A stretch of DNA of 64,000 nucleotides from Bacillus_BA songklensis (GTDB lineage Bacteria > Bacillota > Bacilli > Bacillales > Bacillaceae_H). The DNA is taken from contig NZ_JBHRZT010000007.1 in NCBI RefSeq assembly GCF_042649685.1, positions 62,001 to 126,000 on the forward strand, written 5' to 3'. Positions 51,796 through 60,524 of this stretch are shown piece after piece. Under the pieces are notes generated by a model. It worked only from the letters and a program-made list of their open reading frames with translations. It had not been told where the DNA came from and searched no databases. Made by a program: the position numbers and the translations under genes. The stretch's first letter is position 1. Every line of letters starts with the position of its first letter.

Positions 51796-52467
51796 ATGTC
51801 ATTTACTATATATCTTGTTGAAGATGAAGAAAATCTAAATCACATATTAACTTCATATTTAGAAAAAGAAGGCTGGAATGTACGATCTTTTTTGACTGGA
51901 GAGAAGGCGAAGTCATTCATTGGAACACCTCCCCATCTATGGATCTTGGATATCATGCTTCCAGATATTGATGGTTATCACTTAATTCGGGAAATCAAGG
52001 CCGTTTCACCTGATGTTCCTGTCATCTTCATTTCAGCGAGGGACGAAGACATCGATCGGATTCTCGGTTTGGAAATGGGAAGTGACGATTATTTGGCCAA
52101 ACCTTTTCTTCCACGCGAACTCGTGATTCGCGTTCAAAAACTGCTCACGCGCATTTACGGAAATCCTCCGAAGCAAACAAATTCCCTTACTGTAGAACCT
52201 TATACGATTGATCTGGATGTACGGATGGTGTATATGAACGGCGAAAGTATTGATTTAACTTCGAAAGAATTTGACCTATTAGCTTCACTGGCCCAAAACC
52301 AAGGCCAGGCCTTTTCAAGGGAACAGATTTTAAATCACATATGGGGAGAAGACTATTTCGGGACAGATCGTGTCGTAGACGACCTTGTGAGAAGGCTGCG
52401 CAAAAAACTGCCAGAACTGCGCATTGAAACCATTTACGGATATGGATACAGGATGACTAAATCATGA
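51796..52467 (+). CDS. cssR: Secretion stress response regulator
   Basis: 223-residue OmpR/PhoB-type regulator. The receiver domain carries Asp52 and Lys in DYLAKPF. The C-terminal winged helix has FGTDRVVDDLVRRLRKK. Sequence is close to B. subtilis CssR as I recall it. AGGAG precedes the ATG at 51796; the frame opens at 51778. It is divergent from htrB and overlaps cssS by four bases. Confidence 0.92.
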   Translation: MSFTIYLVEDEENLNHILTSYLEKEGWNVRSFLTGEKAKSFIGTPPHLWILDIMLPDIDGYHLIREIKAVSPDVPVIFISARDEDIDRILGLEMGSDDYLAKPFLPRELVIRVQKLLTRIYGNPPKQTNSLTVEPYTIDLDVRMVYMNGESIDLTSKEFDLLASLAQNQGQAFSREQILNHIWGEDYFGTDRVVDDLVRRLRKKLPELRIETIYGYGYRMTKS

Positions 52468-53828
52468 GAAATAAACCTTTAGCACTGCAAATATGGTTTG
52501 TGATTTCCGGCATCCTCCTTATCACTTCGATTCTGTTGGCGATTTTATTTCCGACAACTCTCAGAAACTTTTTTACGGATGACATTTATACGAAAATCGA
52601 AAGCGAACAGCTCACTTTGATAGAATATGGGCTTTCAGGCAGAATCGAGGAGTGGTCATTCGGAATCGATGATGAACCTTCCTTAAGCAATCGAACCGTC
52701 GATCATATCCTTCTTCCCGTAAACCCTGATCTCCTTGTTATTTCAAGAGTGCTTCCGGCCGAATTTCTGGAGGAAGCCCAGCGGCTGGCAGCCGCTCAAG
52801 AGGAGGCGGTACACAGATACTCAAAAGATTTAGGGGATAAGACATTGTTTTATGTGATTCGAAAAGCAACGGTAAACGGAGAGCCGGCCTTTTTATTGTC
52901 GTATACATGGGATTCTTATCGCAATGACCTGGTGCACACATTATTTAAGCAGCTCCTTCTTATCATGACCGGGGTTTTCTTATTAAGCTGGATCCCATCC
53001 ATTTGGCTCGCCAAATATTTGACCCGGCCGCTTGTTACACTTGAACAGCATGTTAGAAAAATATCCAAGCAAGAGTGGCATGAGCCCATCATTGTTGATC
53101 GCGGCGACGAGATTGGAAAACTGGGGCTCAGCATTGAACAAATGAGGGAAAAACTCGTTCGCAAAGATGAAGCACAGCAAGCGTTGCTGCAAAATATTTC
53201 CCACGATTTAAAGACACCTGTCATGGTCATACGGAGCTATGCCCAATCAATCAGCGACGGCATTTTTCCGAAAGGGGATTTGCCGGGAACGGTCAAAGTC
53301 ATTGAAGACGAAGCCGAACGGTTGGAGAAAAAGATCAAGGACTTGTTGTACTTGACGAAGCTGGATTATTTATCAACCCAAAAACCCATGAGACATTCGA
53401 TTGATTTTGCCGCCCTTATCCACGAAGCGGTTGAGCGCTTTCGCTGGACCCGCATGGACATAGAGTGGGAAATGGACCTTGCCCCTCTTCATATCCTCGG
53501 AGATTATGAGCAATGGGATAAAGTCATTGACAATCTTTTGGAAAACCAATTGCGTTACGCCCATTCCCGTATTGGCATTTCGCTTAAGAAGAAGCCTTCG
53601 GAAGGAAAAGCAATTGTTTTACTTAAAATATGGAACGACGGCCCTTTTATTGAACCGACTGTTTTGGAAAACATGTTTCAGCCGTTTTCCAAAGGCAATA
53701 AAGGAGAATTCGGGATTGGCTTAAGCATCGTCAAGCAAATCGTCTCCTTCCATGAAGCAGAAATCTGGGCCGAAAATGAGGAAAATGGCGCGGCTTTTTA
53801 TATTCAAATTCCTTTAAATGAAAACTAG
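52464..53828 (+). CDS. cssS: Secretion stress sensor histidine kinase
   Basis: 454-residue membrane kinase. Two helices (about residues 9-29 and 163-183) flank an extracytoplasmic sensor of about 130 residues. A HAMP domain, HisKA with His247 (NISHDLKTP) and an ATPase domain (NLLENQLRYA, GNKGEFGIGLSIVKQI) follow. It senses misfolded secreted protein and phosphorylates CssR. The start overlaps the cssR stop (ATGA). Confidence 0.92.
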   Translation: MRNKPLALQIWFVISGILLITSILLAILFPTTLRNFFTDDIYTKIESEQLTLIEYGLSGRIEEWSFGIDDEPSLSNRTVDHILLPVNPDLLVISRVLPAEFLEEAQRLAAAQEEAVHRYSKDLGDKTLFYVIRKATVNGEPAFLLSYTWDSYRNDLVHTLFKQLLLIMTGVFLLSWIPSIWLAKYLTRPLVTLEQHVRKISKQEWHEPIIVDRGDEIGKLGLSIEQMREKLVRKDEAQQALLQNISHDLKTPVMVIRSYAQSISDGIFPKGDLPGTVKVIEDEAERLEKKIKDLLYLTKLDYLSTQKPMRHSIDFAALIHEAVERFRWTRMDIEWEMDLAPLHILGDYEQWDKVIDNLLENQLRYAHSRIGISLKKKPSEGKAIVLLKIWNDGPFIEPTVLENMFQPFSKGNKGEFGIGLSIVKQIVSFHEAEIWAENEENGAAFYIQIPLNEN

Positions 53829-53858
53829 GTGACTTATACAGTAAAAAGCTTTTGATTT

Positions 53859-53905
53859 TGAGGCTGTCTCAAAAGTACGCTTTTTGTACTTTCGAGACAG
53901 CCTCA
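53859..53905. repeat. GTCTCAAAA hairpin element, copy 5
   Basis: TGAGGCTGTCTCAAAAGTAC pairs with GTACTTTCGAGACAGCCTCA (one mismatch). It has the same organisation as the TGACTCAAAA elements but with GTCTC in place of GACTC. It sits between the convergent cssS and the small gene ending at 53914 and can act as a bidirectional terminator. Confidence 0.8.
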
Positions 53906-53913
53906 TATTCTTT

Positions 53914-54114
53914 TTACAGACTATTATTATCGTTTTGCTGCTGAAGTTCTTCCTCTGCAATGTATTGATTTGCCTCTTCCAATTTTTTATGCTCATCAAC
54001 CGAATCACCTGCATAGTAAGAGCGGGAACCAAATGGGTTTTCACTGTTCAAGTCTGAACGAATGCTGATTTCAGGATTTAATGGCGTGTCTGTCAAGATT
54101 TCTTTTTCCTTCAT
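53914..54114 (-). CDS. Small acidic hypothetical protein, 66 aa
   Basis: A hydrophilic, Glu/Asn/Gln-rich protein without cysteine or membrane segment. GGAGGTG lies nine bases before the ATG, which makes it a credible gene. I do not recognise a family. Confidence 0.6.
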   Translation of the reverse strand: MKEKEILTDTPLNPEISIRSDLNSENPFGSRSYYAGDSVDEHKKLEEANQYIAEEELQQQNDNNSL

Positions 54115-54223
54115 ATGCTAACACCTCCGTTTTTGCCAGTTTACCCATTTCCGTTGTTTTCTTTTCAATTCATTGTGATAATACACTATAATAAGATGAA
54201 TTTTATATGAAGGTGGATGACGA

Positions 54224-54619
54224 ATGAAGCGAATTGTGTTATTTGATGGTGTCTGCAATTTCTGTGATGGTGCCGTTCAATTTATCATTAAACGCGATCC
54301 TGAAGGCATTCTTTCTTTTGCTTCTCTCCAATCAGAGCCAGGACAGGATTTACTCACAAAACTTCACCTATCGGCCGATACATTCAATAGCATGGTTTAT
54401 GTAGAAGGAACTCGTTTTTATACTAAATCGACAGCCGCCCTTAAGATTGCCCGTCAATTAAGCGGTCTTTGGCCGCTTTTATATGGATTCATTCTTGTTC
54501 CTAAACCAATGCGAGATGCTGTATATGATTTGATTGCCAAAAATCGGTATAAGTGGTTCGGTCAAAAAGAAGAGTGCATGATTCCAGGCCCTGACATTCG
54601 AAAAAGGTTTTTATCATGA
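54224..54619 (+). CDS. DCC-family thiol-disulfide oxidoreductase-like protein (YuxK type)
   Basis: 131-residue protein starting with the family signature FDGVCNFCDG, in which D-x-x-C-x-x-C is a likely redox motif on a thioredoxin-like fold. Conserved DPEGILSFASLQS and C-terminal NRYKWFG segments also fit. AAGGTGG precedes the ATG. It is probably co-oriented with, but separate from, the following gene. The biological role is unknown. Confidence 0.82.
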   Translation: MKRIVLFDGVCNFCDGAVQFIIKRDPEGILSFASLQSEPGQDLLTKLHLSADTFNSMVYVEGTRFYTKSTAALKIARQLSGLWPLLYGFILVPKPMRDAVYDLIAKNRYKWFGQKEECMIPGPDIRKRFLS

Positions 54620-54668
54620 TGACATTGAATACATATACGGATATTTAAAGATGAGAGGAGATTAAACG

Positions 54669-55958
54669 GTGAATATAGGAGTAAAACGATTTGTCCCGCT
54701 CTTTTTGGCACTTATCCTTGCGCTAAGTATATGGTCACCCGCTTCAGCTGAGGAGAGAGGTATCCATTACGTTGTATTGGGTGATTCGTTAGCAGCGGGC
54801 CAAACCCCTTATAAAAAATGGGAGAATGGATACGCCGATTATATTGCCCATTTTTTATACAAAAAAAAACAACTGGCAAGTTATACGAAGGAATTCGCGG
54901 TATCTGGTTATACATCGGGCGATTTACTGAAGGATATTGAGACGAATAAACAAAGAAAAACGGCTACCATTCAAGAAGAGATCGCAACAGCCGACATCAT
55001 CACGATACAGGTTGGGGCCAATGACTTTTTGCGGGAAGCAAAATTTGATTATGCCAATGGAAAAGTGACCCTCGATCCGGAAAAAATACCTTCCCTTCTT
55101 TCACAAATGGAGAAAAATGTGACTTCCACTTTACAGCATATTACAATCATGAACCCTTATGCGAAAGTGTATGTTCTCGGTTATTATTATCCGTTTGCAC
55201 ATATGACGAACCTTGAGCAGGAACGTATTCTTCGCATGATGAATTCTCTTCTGAACAGTTCTCTACAAGGGACAGCAGCCAATAACGGCGCAACGTACAT
55301 TTCTTATGACAACTTATTTGATGAACATGCTTCTGTTTTTCTGCCAAACCAAAGTGACATCCATCCTTCGCTTAAAGGGTATCGGTTGATGAGTTCTCAA
55401 TTCCTTACACAATCGGGTTTAGGCGGCCTCTATCGCGATGTTCCGCAAAGCTTTTGGGATGCATCGGAAATTTATTATTTAGCGCATAATGATATTCTAT
55501 CAGGGGAAACCGAAAACGAATTTATGCCAAACCAGACGATTACAAGAGCGGAAGCGGCAAGGGCCCTGTTTTCAGGAATGACCCTCGATATCGGCATCAC
55601 TCAGGAAATGCCGCCTGATTCAGGATTTAAGGATGTACCTCAAACACATAAAGATTATTATGCCATTGCAAAATTAACAAAAGCCGGTGTTTTCAACAAA
55701 AGTGAATATTTCTATCCGGATCGTCCGTTGACCCGTGCACAAATGGCAAAAATTTTCACATTGGCCTTTGATTTGGAACCAAAGCAAGCCAACTCGTTTA
55801 AAGATGTACCGGCATCGTTCTGGGCAAAAGATTATATCCATGCCCTTTCATCCAACAATGTCACAACCGGCTACAGTGATCAAACGTTCAAGCCGAATCA
55901 TTTCACAACCCGTGCCCAGTTCGCCGCGTTTTTATACCGCAGTATACACATAAAATAA
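54669..55958 (+). CDS. Secreted SGNH/GDSL hydrolase with three SLH domains
   Basis: 429-residue surface enzyme. The signal peptide ends at about ASA (27). The SGNH domain (about 30-255) shows block I GDSLAAG with the nucleophile Ser, block III GANDF and block V DIHPSLKGY with Asp and His. Three SLH domains (about 258-425) anchor it to the wall. The start is GTG at 54669 after AGGAG. It is likely an esterase or lipase acting on wall polymers or lipids. The same SLH anchoring is used by the protein at 19932. Confidence 0.88.
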   Translation: MNIGVKRFVPLFLALILALSIWSPASAEERGIHYVVLGDSLAAGQTPYKKWENGYADYIAHFLYKKKQLASYTKEFAVSGYTSGDLLKDIETNKQRKTATIQEEIATADIITIQVGANDFLREAKFDYANGKVTLDPEKIPSLLSQMEKNVTSTLQHITIMNPYAKVYVLGYYYPFAHMTNLEQERILRMMNSLLNSSLQGTAANNGATYISYDNLFDEHASVFLPNQSDIHPSLKGYRLMSSQFLTQSGLGGLYRDVPQSFWDASEIYYLAHNDILSGETENEFMPNQTITRAEAARALFSGMTLDIGITQEMPPDSGFKDVPQTHKDYYAIAKLTKAGVFNKSEYFYPDRPLTRAQMAKIFTLAFDLEPKQANSFKDVPASFWAKDYIHALSSNNVTTGYSDQTFKPNHFTTRAQFAAFLYRSIHIK

Positions 55959-56043
55959 TGAAAAATGAAAGCACTCTAAAACATTCAAGAATATCGCCAA
56001 GGAATCATAAGAGTTTTGTCCAGAAGAAACGATGAATCCAAAT

Positions 56044-56076
56044 AAAAAATGCTTGGAATCGTCCAAGCATTTTTTA
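56044..56076 (+). terminator. Terminator of the SGNH-SLH gene
   Basis: AAAAAATGCTTGGA pairs with TCCAAGCATTTTTT around ATCG. Confidence 0.9.
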
Positions 56077-56101
56077 TTTCCTGCTCTACAAAACCGCATT
56101 A

Positions 56102-56310
56102 TCTATATAAGTCCCACTTAATTTTTTCACCTCTGATATTGAGCCTTCTTCTCTTCGCACTTTTTATTCTATCTCCTTGAATATCTTACAAAGGTTCTCG
56201 TATAAGGCTTCGGCAAGGGCCCGTAAGGGAAATGGGCGAAGCCTTATGCGTAAATCATGTAGCATGGACCGCTTTTGTCCATGTTACATGATTTATGTGG
56301 ATTCATATAT
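56102..56310 (-). mobile_element. 209-bp MITE-like element, hairpin repeat family 1, copy d
   Basis: Inverted relative to copy c. One end is ATTTATGTGGATTCATATAT (56291-56310), the other a degenerate TATATAAGTCCCACTT (56104-56119). It contains the hairpin GGAC-AAAAGC-GGTCC, with outer arms AAATCATGTA/TACATGATTT, and the CGTATAAGGCTTCGGC/GGGCGAAGCCTTATGCG hairpin. Over about 115 bp it is very close to copy c, with paired changes in the stem. It begins four bases after the stop of the AEC transporter gene. Confidence 0.75.
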
Positions 56311-56313
56311 TTC

Positions 56314-57216
56314 CTATAACACTATCATAAAAATGACTGGCAATGTCGCCAGACTAAGCGAGGTACTAATGAGTGTGGCACTCGACACAAAGTCAGGCTC
56401 CGTGTTGAATTGCAGTGCATACATGGTCGTGTTAGCGGCCGTCGGCATGGCGGCCATAATGATCATAATTTGTTTCATCATGTCATCTACAGGCAGGAAT
56501 AACGTAAACAAATAAGCAATCACCGGTGAAACCGCAAGCCTCAAAATCAACGACAGTGAAAGTTTATCCTTCGCCAAATTTTTAACCGATATTTTTGCAA
56601 GCTGCATCCCCAGTACAATCATAATAGTTGGAATGGCTGCATCGGCCACTAAATCGACCGCTTCCTGAACGGAACTGCCAAGCGGAATATGAAATAGTTG
56701 AAATACTGCTCCTAAGAGCGCGCCGTATACAATCGGCATACGCTGAACGGCACGCACGGCTGAACGAATCCCGTTTCCTTCGGGGCTTCCTTTTGCTGCA
56801 TAATATACACCTACTGTACACATGACCATTTGCTGAATGACCATTAAAATAATCGCATGATCAAGCCCCGCTGCCCCAAACAGCAGCAATACAACAGGCG
56901 TTCCGTAGTTCCCATTGTTCATAAAAGCGGAGGCCAAAATCAGGCTGCATGTTTCTACAGTAGAGTACTTGCGAATAGATGCAATGATGTACACAATCAC
57001 AATCAAAGCAAAACAAAGACCAAACGTGTACGTGGTCATATAAACGTAATCCACGTCAAATTTAGTCGTATAAAACGTTCGAAACACAAGCACAGGCGAC
57101 ATTAGATAAAGCGCCATTGTTGAAATGGTTTTCGTTTCAAATCCAATTTTCTTTTGTCCGATAAAACCGAGGGCGAAAATCCCGAAAATCGGCAGTAGCA
57201 CCTGAAAAAAACTCAT
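56314..57216 (-). CDS. AEC-family transporter
   Basis: 300-residue auxin-efflux-carrier family permease with ten predicted helices, arranged as two halves of five. FMNNGNYGTPV in the first half and AAMPTAANTTMYA in the second are the conserved crossover regions. Members export or import small organic anions such as malate. The frame opens at a GTG (57225); the ATG at 57216 has GAAGG five bases upstream. The stop lies four bases from a MITE-like element, so the natural terminator may have been displaced. Confidence 0.85.
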   Translation of the reverse strand: MSFFQVLLPIFGIFALGFIGQKKIGFETKTISTMALYLMSPVLVFRTFYTTKFDVDYVYMTTYTFGLCFALIVIVYIIASIRKYSTVETCSLILASAFMNNGNYGTPVVLLLFGAAGLDHAIILMVIQQMVMCTVGVYYAAKGSPEGNGIRSAVRAVQRMPIVYGALLGAVFQLFHIPLGSSVQEAVDLVADAAIPTIMIVLGMQLAKISVKNLAKDKLSLSLILRLAVSPVIAYLFTLFLPVDDMMKQIMIIMAAMPTAANTTMYALQFNTEPDFVSSATLISTSLSLATLPVIFMIVL

Positions 57217-57360
57217 CACGTTCACCTTCGTTACGTTGATTTCTCGTTCATGGAATCAAAAAACAGTTAAGTGCATAAAGACCATTTAACATTTCCAGTT
57301 TTTTGATGATAAATCTATGATACTGCTAATTTTACAGATAAGAAAGCCTTCTTTTAAAAA

Positions 57361-57453
57361 ATTCGGAATAATCAAGCGGCATTACATTTGATTCGCCATG
57401 GGGAATATGAAATTGGCCTCCTGACGGATAAGCATTTTACTCACAAAAAATAA
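57361..57453 (+). pseudogene. Remnant of a histidine phosphatase (phosphoglycerate mutase-like) gene
   Basis: A short plus-strand frame reads QAALHLIRHGEYEIGLLTDK followed by HFTHKK and a stop. LIRHGE is the N-terminal catalytic motif of the histidine phosphatase superfamily, and xLTDKG-like sequence normally follows. No start codon and no further part of the roughly 200-residue domain remain. Confidence 0.5.
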
Positions 57454-57473
57454 GCATCCACAAGTGTGAATGC

Positions 57474-58274
57474 TCATTTACCTAATGCTTTTCTATTCGT
57501 TGCTTCAATCGCTTTTTGGACGATATCGCCAAATCGATGTTCGGCAAACACCTTCAGCCCTTCAGCCGTTGCGCCTCCCGGTGTCGTCACTTGCTCACGA
57601 AGCATCGCAGGCTCCTTTTCTTTTTTTAGCATCAATGCCGAGCCGTACAGCATTTGAATCACCAGGTCACGCGCCGCTTTTTCTTCCATACCGTATCCTT
57701 TTGTCGATTCAATTAAATGCTCGGCAAACTGGTAGAAAAATGCCGGGGCGCTTCCAGTAATTGCGGTTAGATGATGAATTTCCTCTTCCGTGCACTGCTG
57801 GGATTCACCCATGCCTTTTAGAAGCATATGAAGCACTTTTTTATGTTCCTCTGTTGCGAAAGAGCCCATCGCATACAGAGAGATGGATTGCCCGATCGCA
57901 GCGGCAGTATTTGGCATAATCCAGGCTACCGGCGTGTGAAGCGGTAAATGTTCTTCCAAGAAAGACGGCCCGATTCCTGCAGCGATTGTTACGACGAATT
58001 GACCTGTCAGAAAGCCTGAAAGCTCTCCCAGTATGTTTTGATGAGCAGCAGGCGGAGCGGCCAACACAATCACGTCGGAATTAGCGACTTCAAAGCGCCA
58101 ATCATGGGTAGTGGTTACCCCATATTTTTGTTTTAAACGCTTCAATCTCTGTTCGTCTCGCTGATTAGAGACAATAATTTCTTCAATCTTAGATTTGTTC
58201 GTCTCAAGAAGCCCCGCGACAATGGCTTCTGCCATCCGTCCTGCTCCAATGAATAACACTCGTTGTTTCTTCAT
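57474..58274 (-). CDS. proC: Pyrroline-5-carboxylate reductase family protein
   Basis: 266-residue enzyme that makes proline from pyrroline-5-carboxylate with NAD(P)H. The Rossmann motif FIGAGRMAEAI is at the N-terminus. IMPNTAAAIGQS, ITGSAPAFFYQF and TTPGGATAEGL are the conserved substrate-domain segments. Bacilli have several paralogues (ProG, ProH, ProI, ComER); this cannot be assigned to one. It is 13 bp downstream of bshB2, so it is probably in that operon. Confidence 0.85.
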   Translation of the reverse strand: MKKQRVLFIGAGRMAEAIVAGLLETNKSKIEEIIVSNQRDEQRLKRLKQKYGVTTTHDWRFEVANSDVIVLAAPPAAHQNILGELSGFLTGQFVVTIAAGIGPSFLEEHLPLHTPVAWIMPNTAAAIGQSISLYAMGSFATEEHKKVLHMLLKGMGESQQCTEEEIHHLTAITGSAPAFFYQFAEHLIESTKGYGMEEKAARDLVIQMLYGSALMLKKEKEPAMLREQVTTPGGATAEGLKVFAEHRFGDIVQKAIEATNRKALGK

Positions 58275-58287
58275 CCTTTAAATCCTC

Positions 58288-58959
58288 TCATTGTTTAAAA
58301 CGATATGTCCAAAACTCTTCTTTTGTTAATAGCCTTTCCACAAACGGGCTTTTCACCAAGTCTTCAGTCTTGATGCTGCCGATCATTCCTTCGATTTGAG
58401 AACGATGCGCCTGCAAAGCGGCAATTTTCGTGTCTTTCACTTTTTCAATGTTGATGACCACATCCGGCTCCCCCAACACTTGGCGGCAGTCTTTAGAAAA
58501 TGCATGGGCGAGCACAACAGGACGTTCATTTTCAGGCATCATGGATACAGCACGGACGACAGCGGCACCTGTTGCGTTATGATCGGGATGAACGGCATAT
58601 CCGGGATAATGAGTAATAATATAAGTTGGCTTTACTTCATCAATGACCGCCTTGATGTTATTGGCAAATTCTTCTTCATCCAAAAATTCTAACGTTTTAT
58701 CACGCAAGCCAAGCATACGTAAATCTTCGATGTCAAGAACCCGGCAAACATCTTCCAGTTCTTTCTTACGGATTTGCGGCAGCGTTTCGCGGTTAGCGAA
58801 CAAGGGACGGCCCATGTTTCGTCCCATCTCGCCCAATGTACCACATATGTATGTTACTGATGTTCCGTTTTTGCGAGCTAAAGCCACAGTACCGGCCACT
58901 CCAAATGCTTCATCATCCGGGTGCGGAAATACAACGAGTATATGACCTTTCATTTCCAT
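58288..58959 (-). CDS. bshB2: Bacillithiol biosynthesis deacetylase BshB2
   Basis: 223-residue LmbE-like zinc deacetylase acting on GlcNAc-malate (and possibly on bacillithiol conjugates). Zinc motif HPDDE is at residues 13-17 and HPDH lies further on. Both the sequence and the yojF neighbour match B. subtilis YojG (BshB2). Bacillithiol produced this way is the co-substrate of the BstA protein encoded at 8.7 kb. Confidence 0.92.
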   Translation of the reverse strand: MEMKGHILVVFPHPDDEAFGVAGTVALARKNGTSVTYICGTLGEMGRNMGRPLFANRETLPQIRKKELEDVCRVLDIEDLRMLGLRDKTLEFLDEEEFANNIKAVIDEVKPTYIITHYPGYAVHPDHNATGAAVVRAVSMMPENERPVVLAHAFSKDCRQVLGEPDVVINIEKVKDTKIAALQAHRSQIEGMIGSIKTEDLVKSPFVERLLTKEEFWTYRFKQ

Positions 58960-58976
58960 GTTCTGATTCTCCTCCC

Positions 58977-59324
58977 TTACGCAAACGGCCTTTCACTTAT
59001 TTGTAAAGCAACAGCTAACTGACCATCCCGGTTATGCCCGGCCATCAGGAGACGTCCCTGGCCATCAAATTCCCAGTCAGTTAATCCTTCAGCATATACC
59101 CATCCGTGGTCAAGCTCCAGACCGACGCGAAATGGACCCTTACCGGTGATTTTTCCTTGTTTGACGTTTACCGCTGCATTTCGAATAAAAGCCCCCACAT
59201 TTATCACTTGCTCATTAAAATGAGAAGCATACGCTCCATTCGTTGTTTCTAAATGGATATATACGGTTTTTTGAAAAAAGCTTTCCAGTCGTTTCTGGAC
59301 AGCCTCTTTATTGATTGGCTGCAT
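58977..59324 (-). CDS. yojF: YojF family protein
   Basis: 115-residue protein of the DUF1806 group. It is always seen next to bshB2 in the bacilli I know, as here (17-bp gap). It is soluble with a beta-rich C-terminal half (VGLELDHGWVYAEGLTDWEF). No catalytic motif is recognised. Confidence 0.88.
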   Translation of the reverse strand: MQPINKEAVQKRLESFFQKTVYIHLETTNGAYASHFNEQVINVGAFIRNAAVNVKQGKITGKGPFRVGLELDHGWVYAEGLTDWEFDGQGRLLMAGHNRDGQLAVALQISERPFA

Positions 59325-59425
59325 TTTATCCCGTACCTCCTTTAGGCGAAATAATTATGTAATCTTAATTTTTAATTCTAACCGTTCACACTGCCGTTGC
59401 CAAATATCTTGTCCGAAAGATAGTT

Positions 59426-59524
59426 ACACTTCTTCAAAACGAAAGTCCTCAAACCCGTGCATATCGGTTTCCATGGTAACCAATCGCTTGTTAGAAAGCT
59501 GCCATAATGTACACGCTCTTTGTT
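59426..59524 (-). other. Protein-like short frame, possible gene remnant
   Basis: A minus-strand frame reads KQRACTLWQLSNKRLVTMET then DMHGFEDFRFEEV and a stop. The LSNKRLV...GFEDF pattern is like a bacterial PH-domain strand pair. No start codon or ribosome binding site is present. The overlapping frame is also open, so chance is quite possible. The rest of this 300-bp gap holds the promoter region of the exonuclease gene. Confidence 0.2.
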
Positions 59525-59624
59525 TATGTTATCCAGCCTATGTTCAATTTCAACATAAAAAATGTTAAAATAAAAGACCTTAACTTGTCATTTCATTTTA
59601 CTTAGAAGCAAAAGGAGACTTTTT

Positions 59625-60524
59625 ATGCACAACCAAACATTGCTGCTTATAGATGGGTTTAATTTATTAAGCCGGGGCTATTTTGCCACCTCTTATGGAA
59701 GAACTGAGGAGGAGTTACAAAAGAATAGTAAAGGCGTTTATACGAATGCTCTTACGATATTTTTCCAAAAAATGCTTAACCTCGTCAATGAGTATCAAGT
59801 TACTCACTTAGCTGTGGCATGGGATGTAAAGAGAGAAGAGACAAAAAGAAGGATAGATTACGATTTTTATAAAGCAACACGTTCTGAATTACCTGCTCCT
59901 CTTATTCAACAGTACGAAATCTGTAAAAATGTATTAGACAATATAAATATTGAGCAGTTAATCACTCCTCCATACGAAGCTGACGACGCCATTGGCACGG
60001 TTTCTTCAAAGTGGTCTTCAGAGACTAACGGACACTGCTATATATATAGTAATGACCGAGATCTCTTTCAGCTGTTGAATGAAAATGTCTCACAAGTTAT
60101 TGCAGGTAAAAAGGGAGACATCGTTTACACGATCAATCACTTTAGGGAAGATTATTCCATAGAACCAAATAAATGGGTTGATGTTAAAGCGTTATTAGGT
60201 GATAAAAGCGATAACATTCCAGGCTGCCCTGGGATTGGAGAGAAATCCGCCTTACCTCTCATTCAACATTACGGCTCATTAGAAAGAGTATATGACCATG
60301 TGGAAGAATTAGATAAAAAGTTCAATCGCTGTAAGAAGAAGCTAGTTGAAGGTAAAGAAACTGCGTTTATAAGTAAACAATTGGCCCAGATTATTTGTGA
60401 TATCCCAAGTTTAAAAGAGATAAACTTTGACAAATTAAAGTTAAATGTATTAAATGAAAAATTTCTGTCTGAACTTGAAGATTTAGAATTAAGAATAAGA
60501 ATGGTCCATATCAATGTTTTTTGA
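59625..60524 (+). CDS. ypcP: 5'-3' exonuclease (YpcP/ExoIX type)
   Basis: 299-residue FEN-family nuclease like the N-terminal domain of DNA polymerase I. LLIDGFNLL, AWD and the acidic cluster PPYEADDAIG, YSNDRDLFQL and LGDKSDNIPG provide the metal ligands. The helix-hairpin-helix CPGIGEKSALPLI binds DNA. The AAAAGGAGA site is well placed. The last codons overlap a VOC-gene remnant in another frame, so the original C-terminus may have been replaced. The gene is more AT-rich than its left neighbours. Confidence 0.85.
   Translation: MHNQTLLLIDGFNLLSRGYFATSYGRTEEELQKNSKGVYTNALTIFFQKMLNLVNEYQVTHLAVAWDVKREETKRRIDYDFYKATRSELPAPLIQQYEICKNVLDNINIEQLITPPYEADDAIGTVSSKWSSETNGHCYIYSNDRDLFQLLNENVSQVIAGKKGDIVYTINHFREDYSIEPNKWVDVKALLGDKSDNIPGCPGIGEKSALPLIQHYGSLERVYDHVEELDKKFNRCKKKLVEGKETAFISKQLAQIICDIPSLKEINFDKLKLNVLNEKFLSELEDLELRIRMVHINVF

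Noticed and set aside
53814..54044. 76-codon minus-strand frame through the hairpin repeat
   Set aside because: Out-of-frame with the better supported small gene at 53914-54114, which has a strong ribosome binding site.
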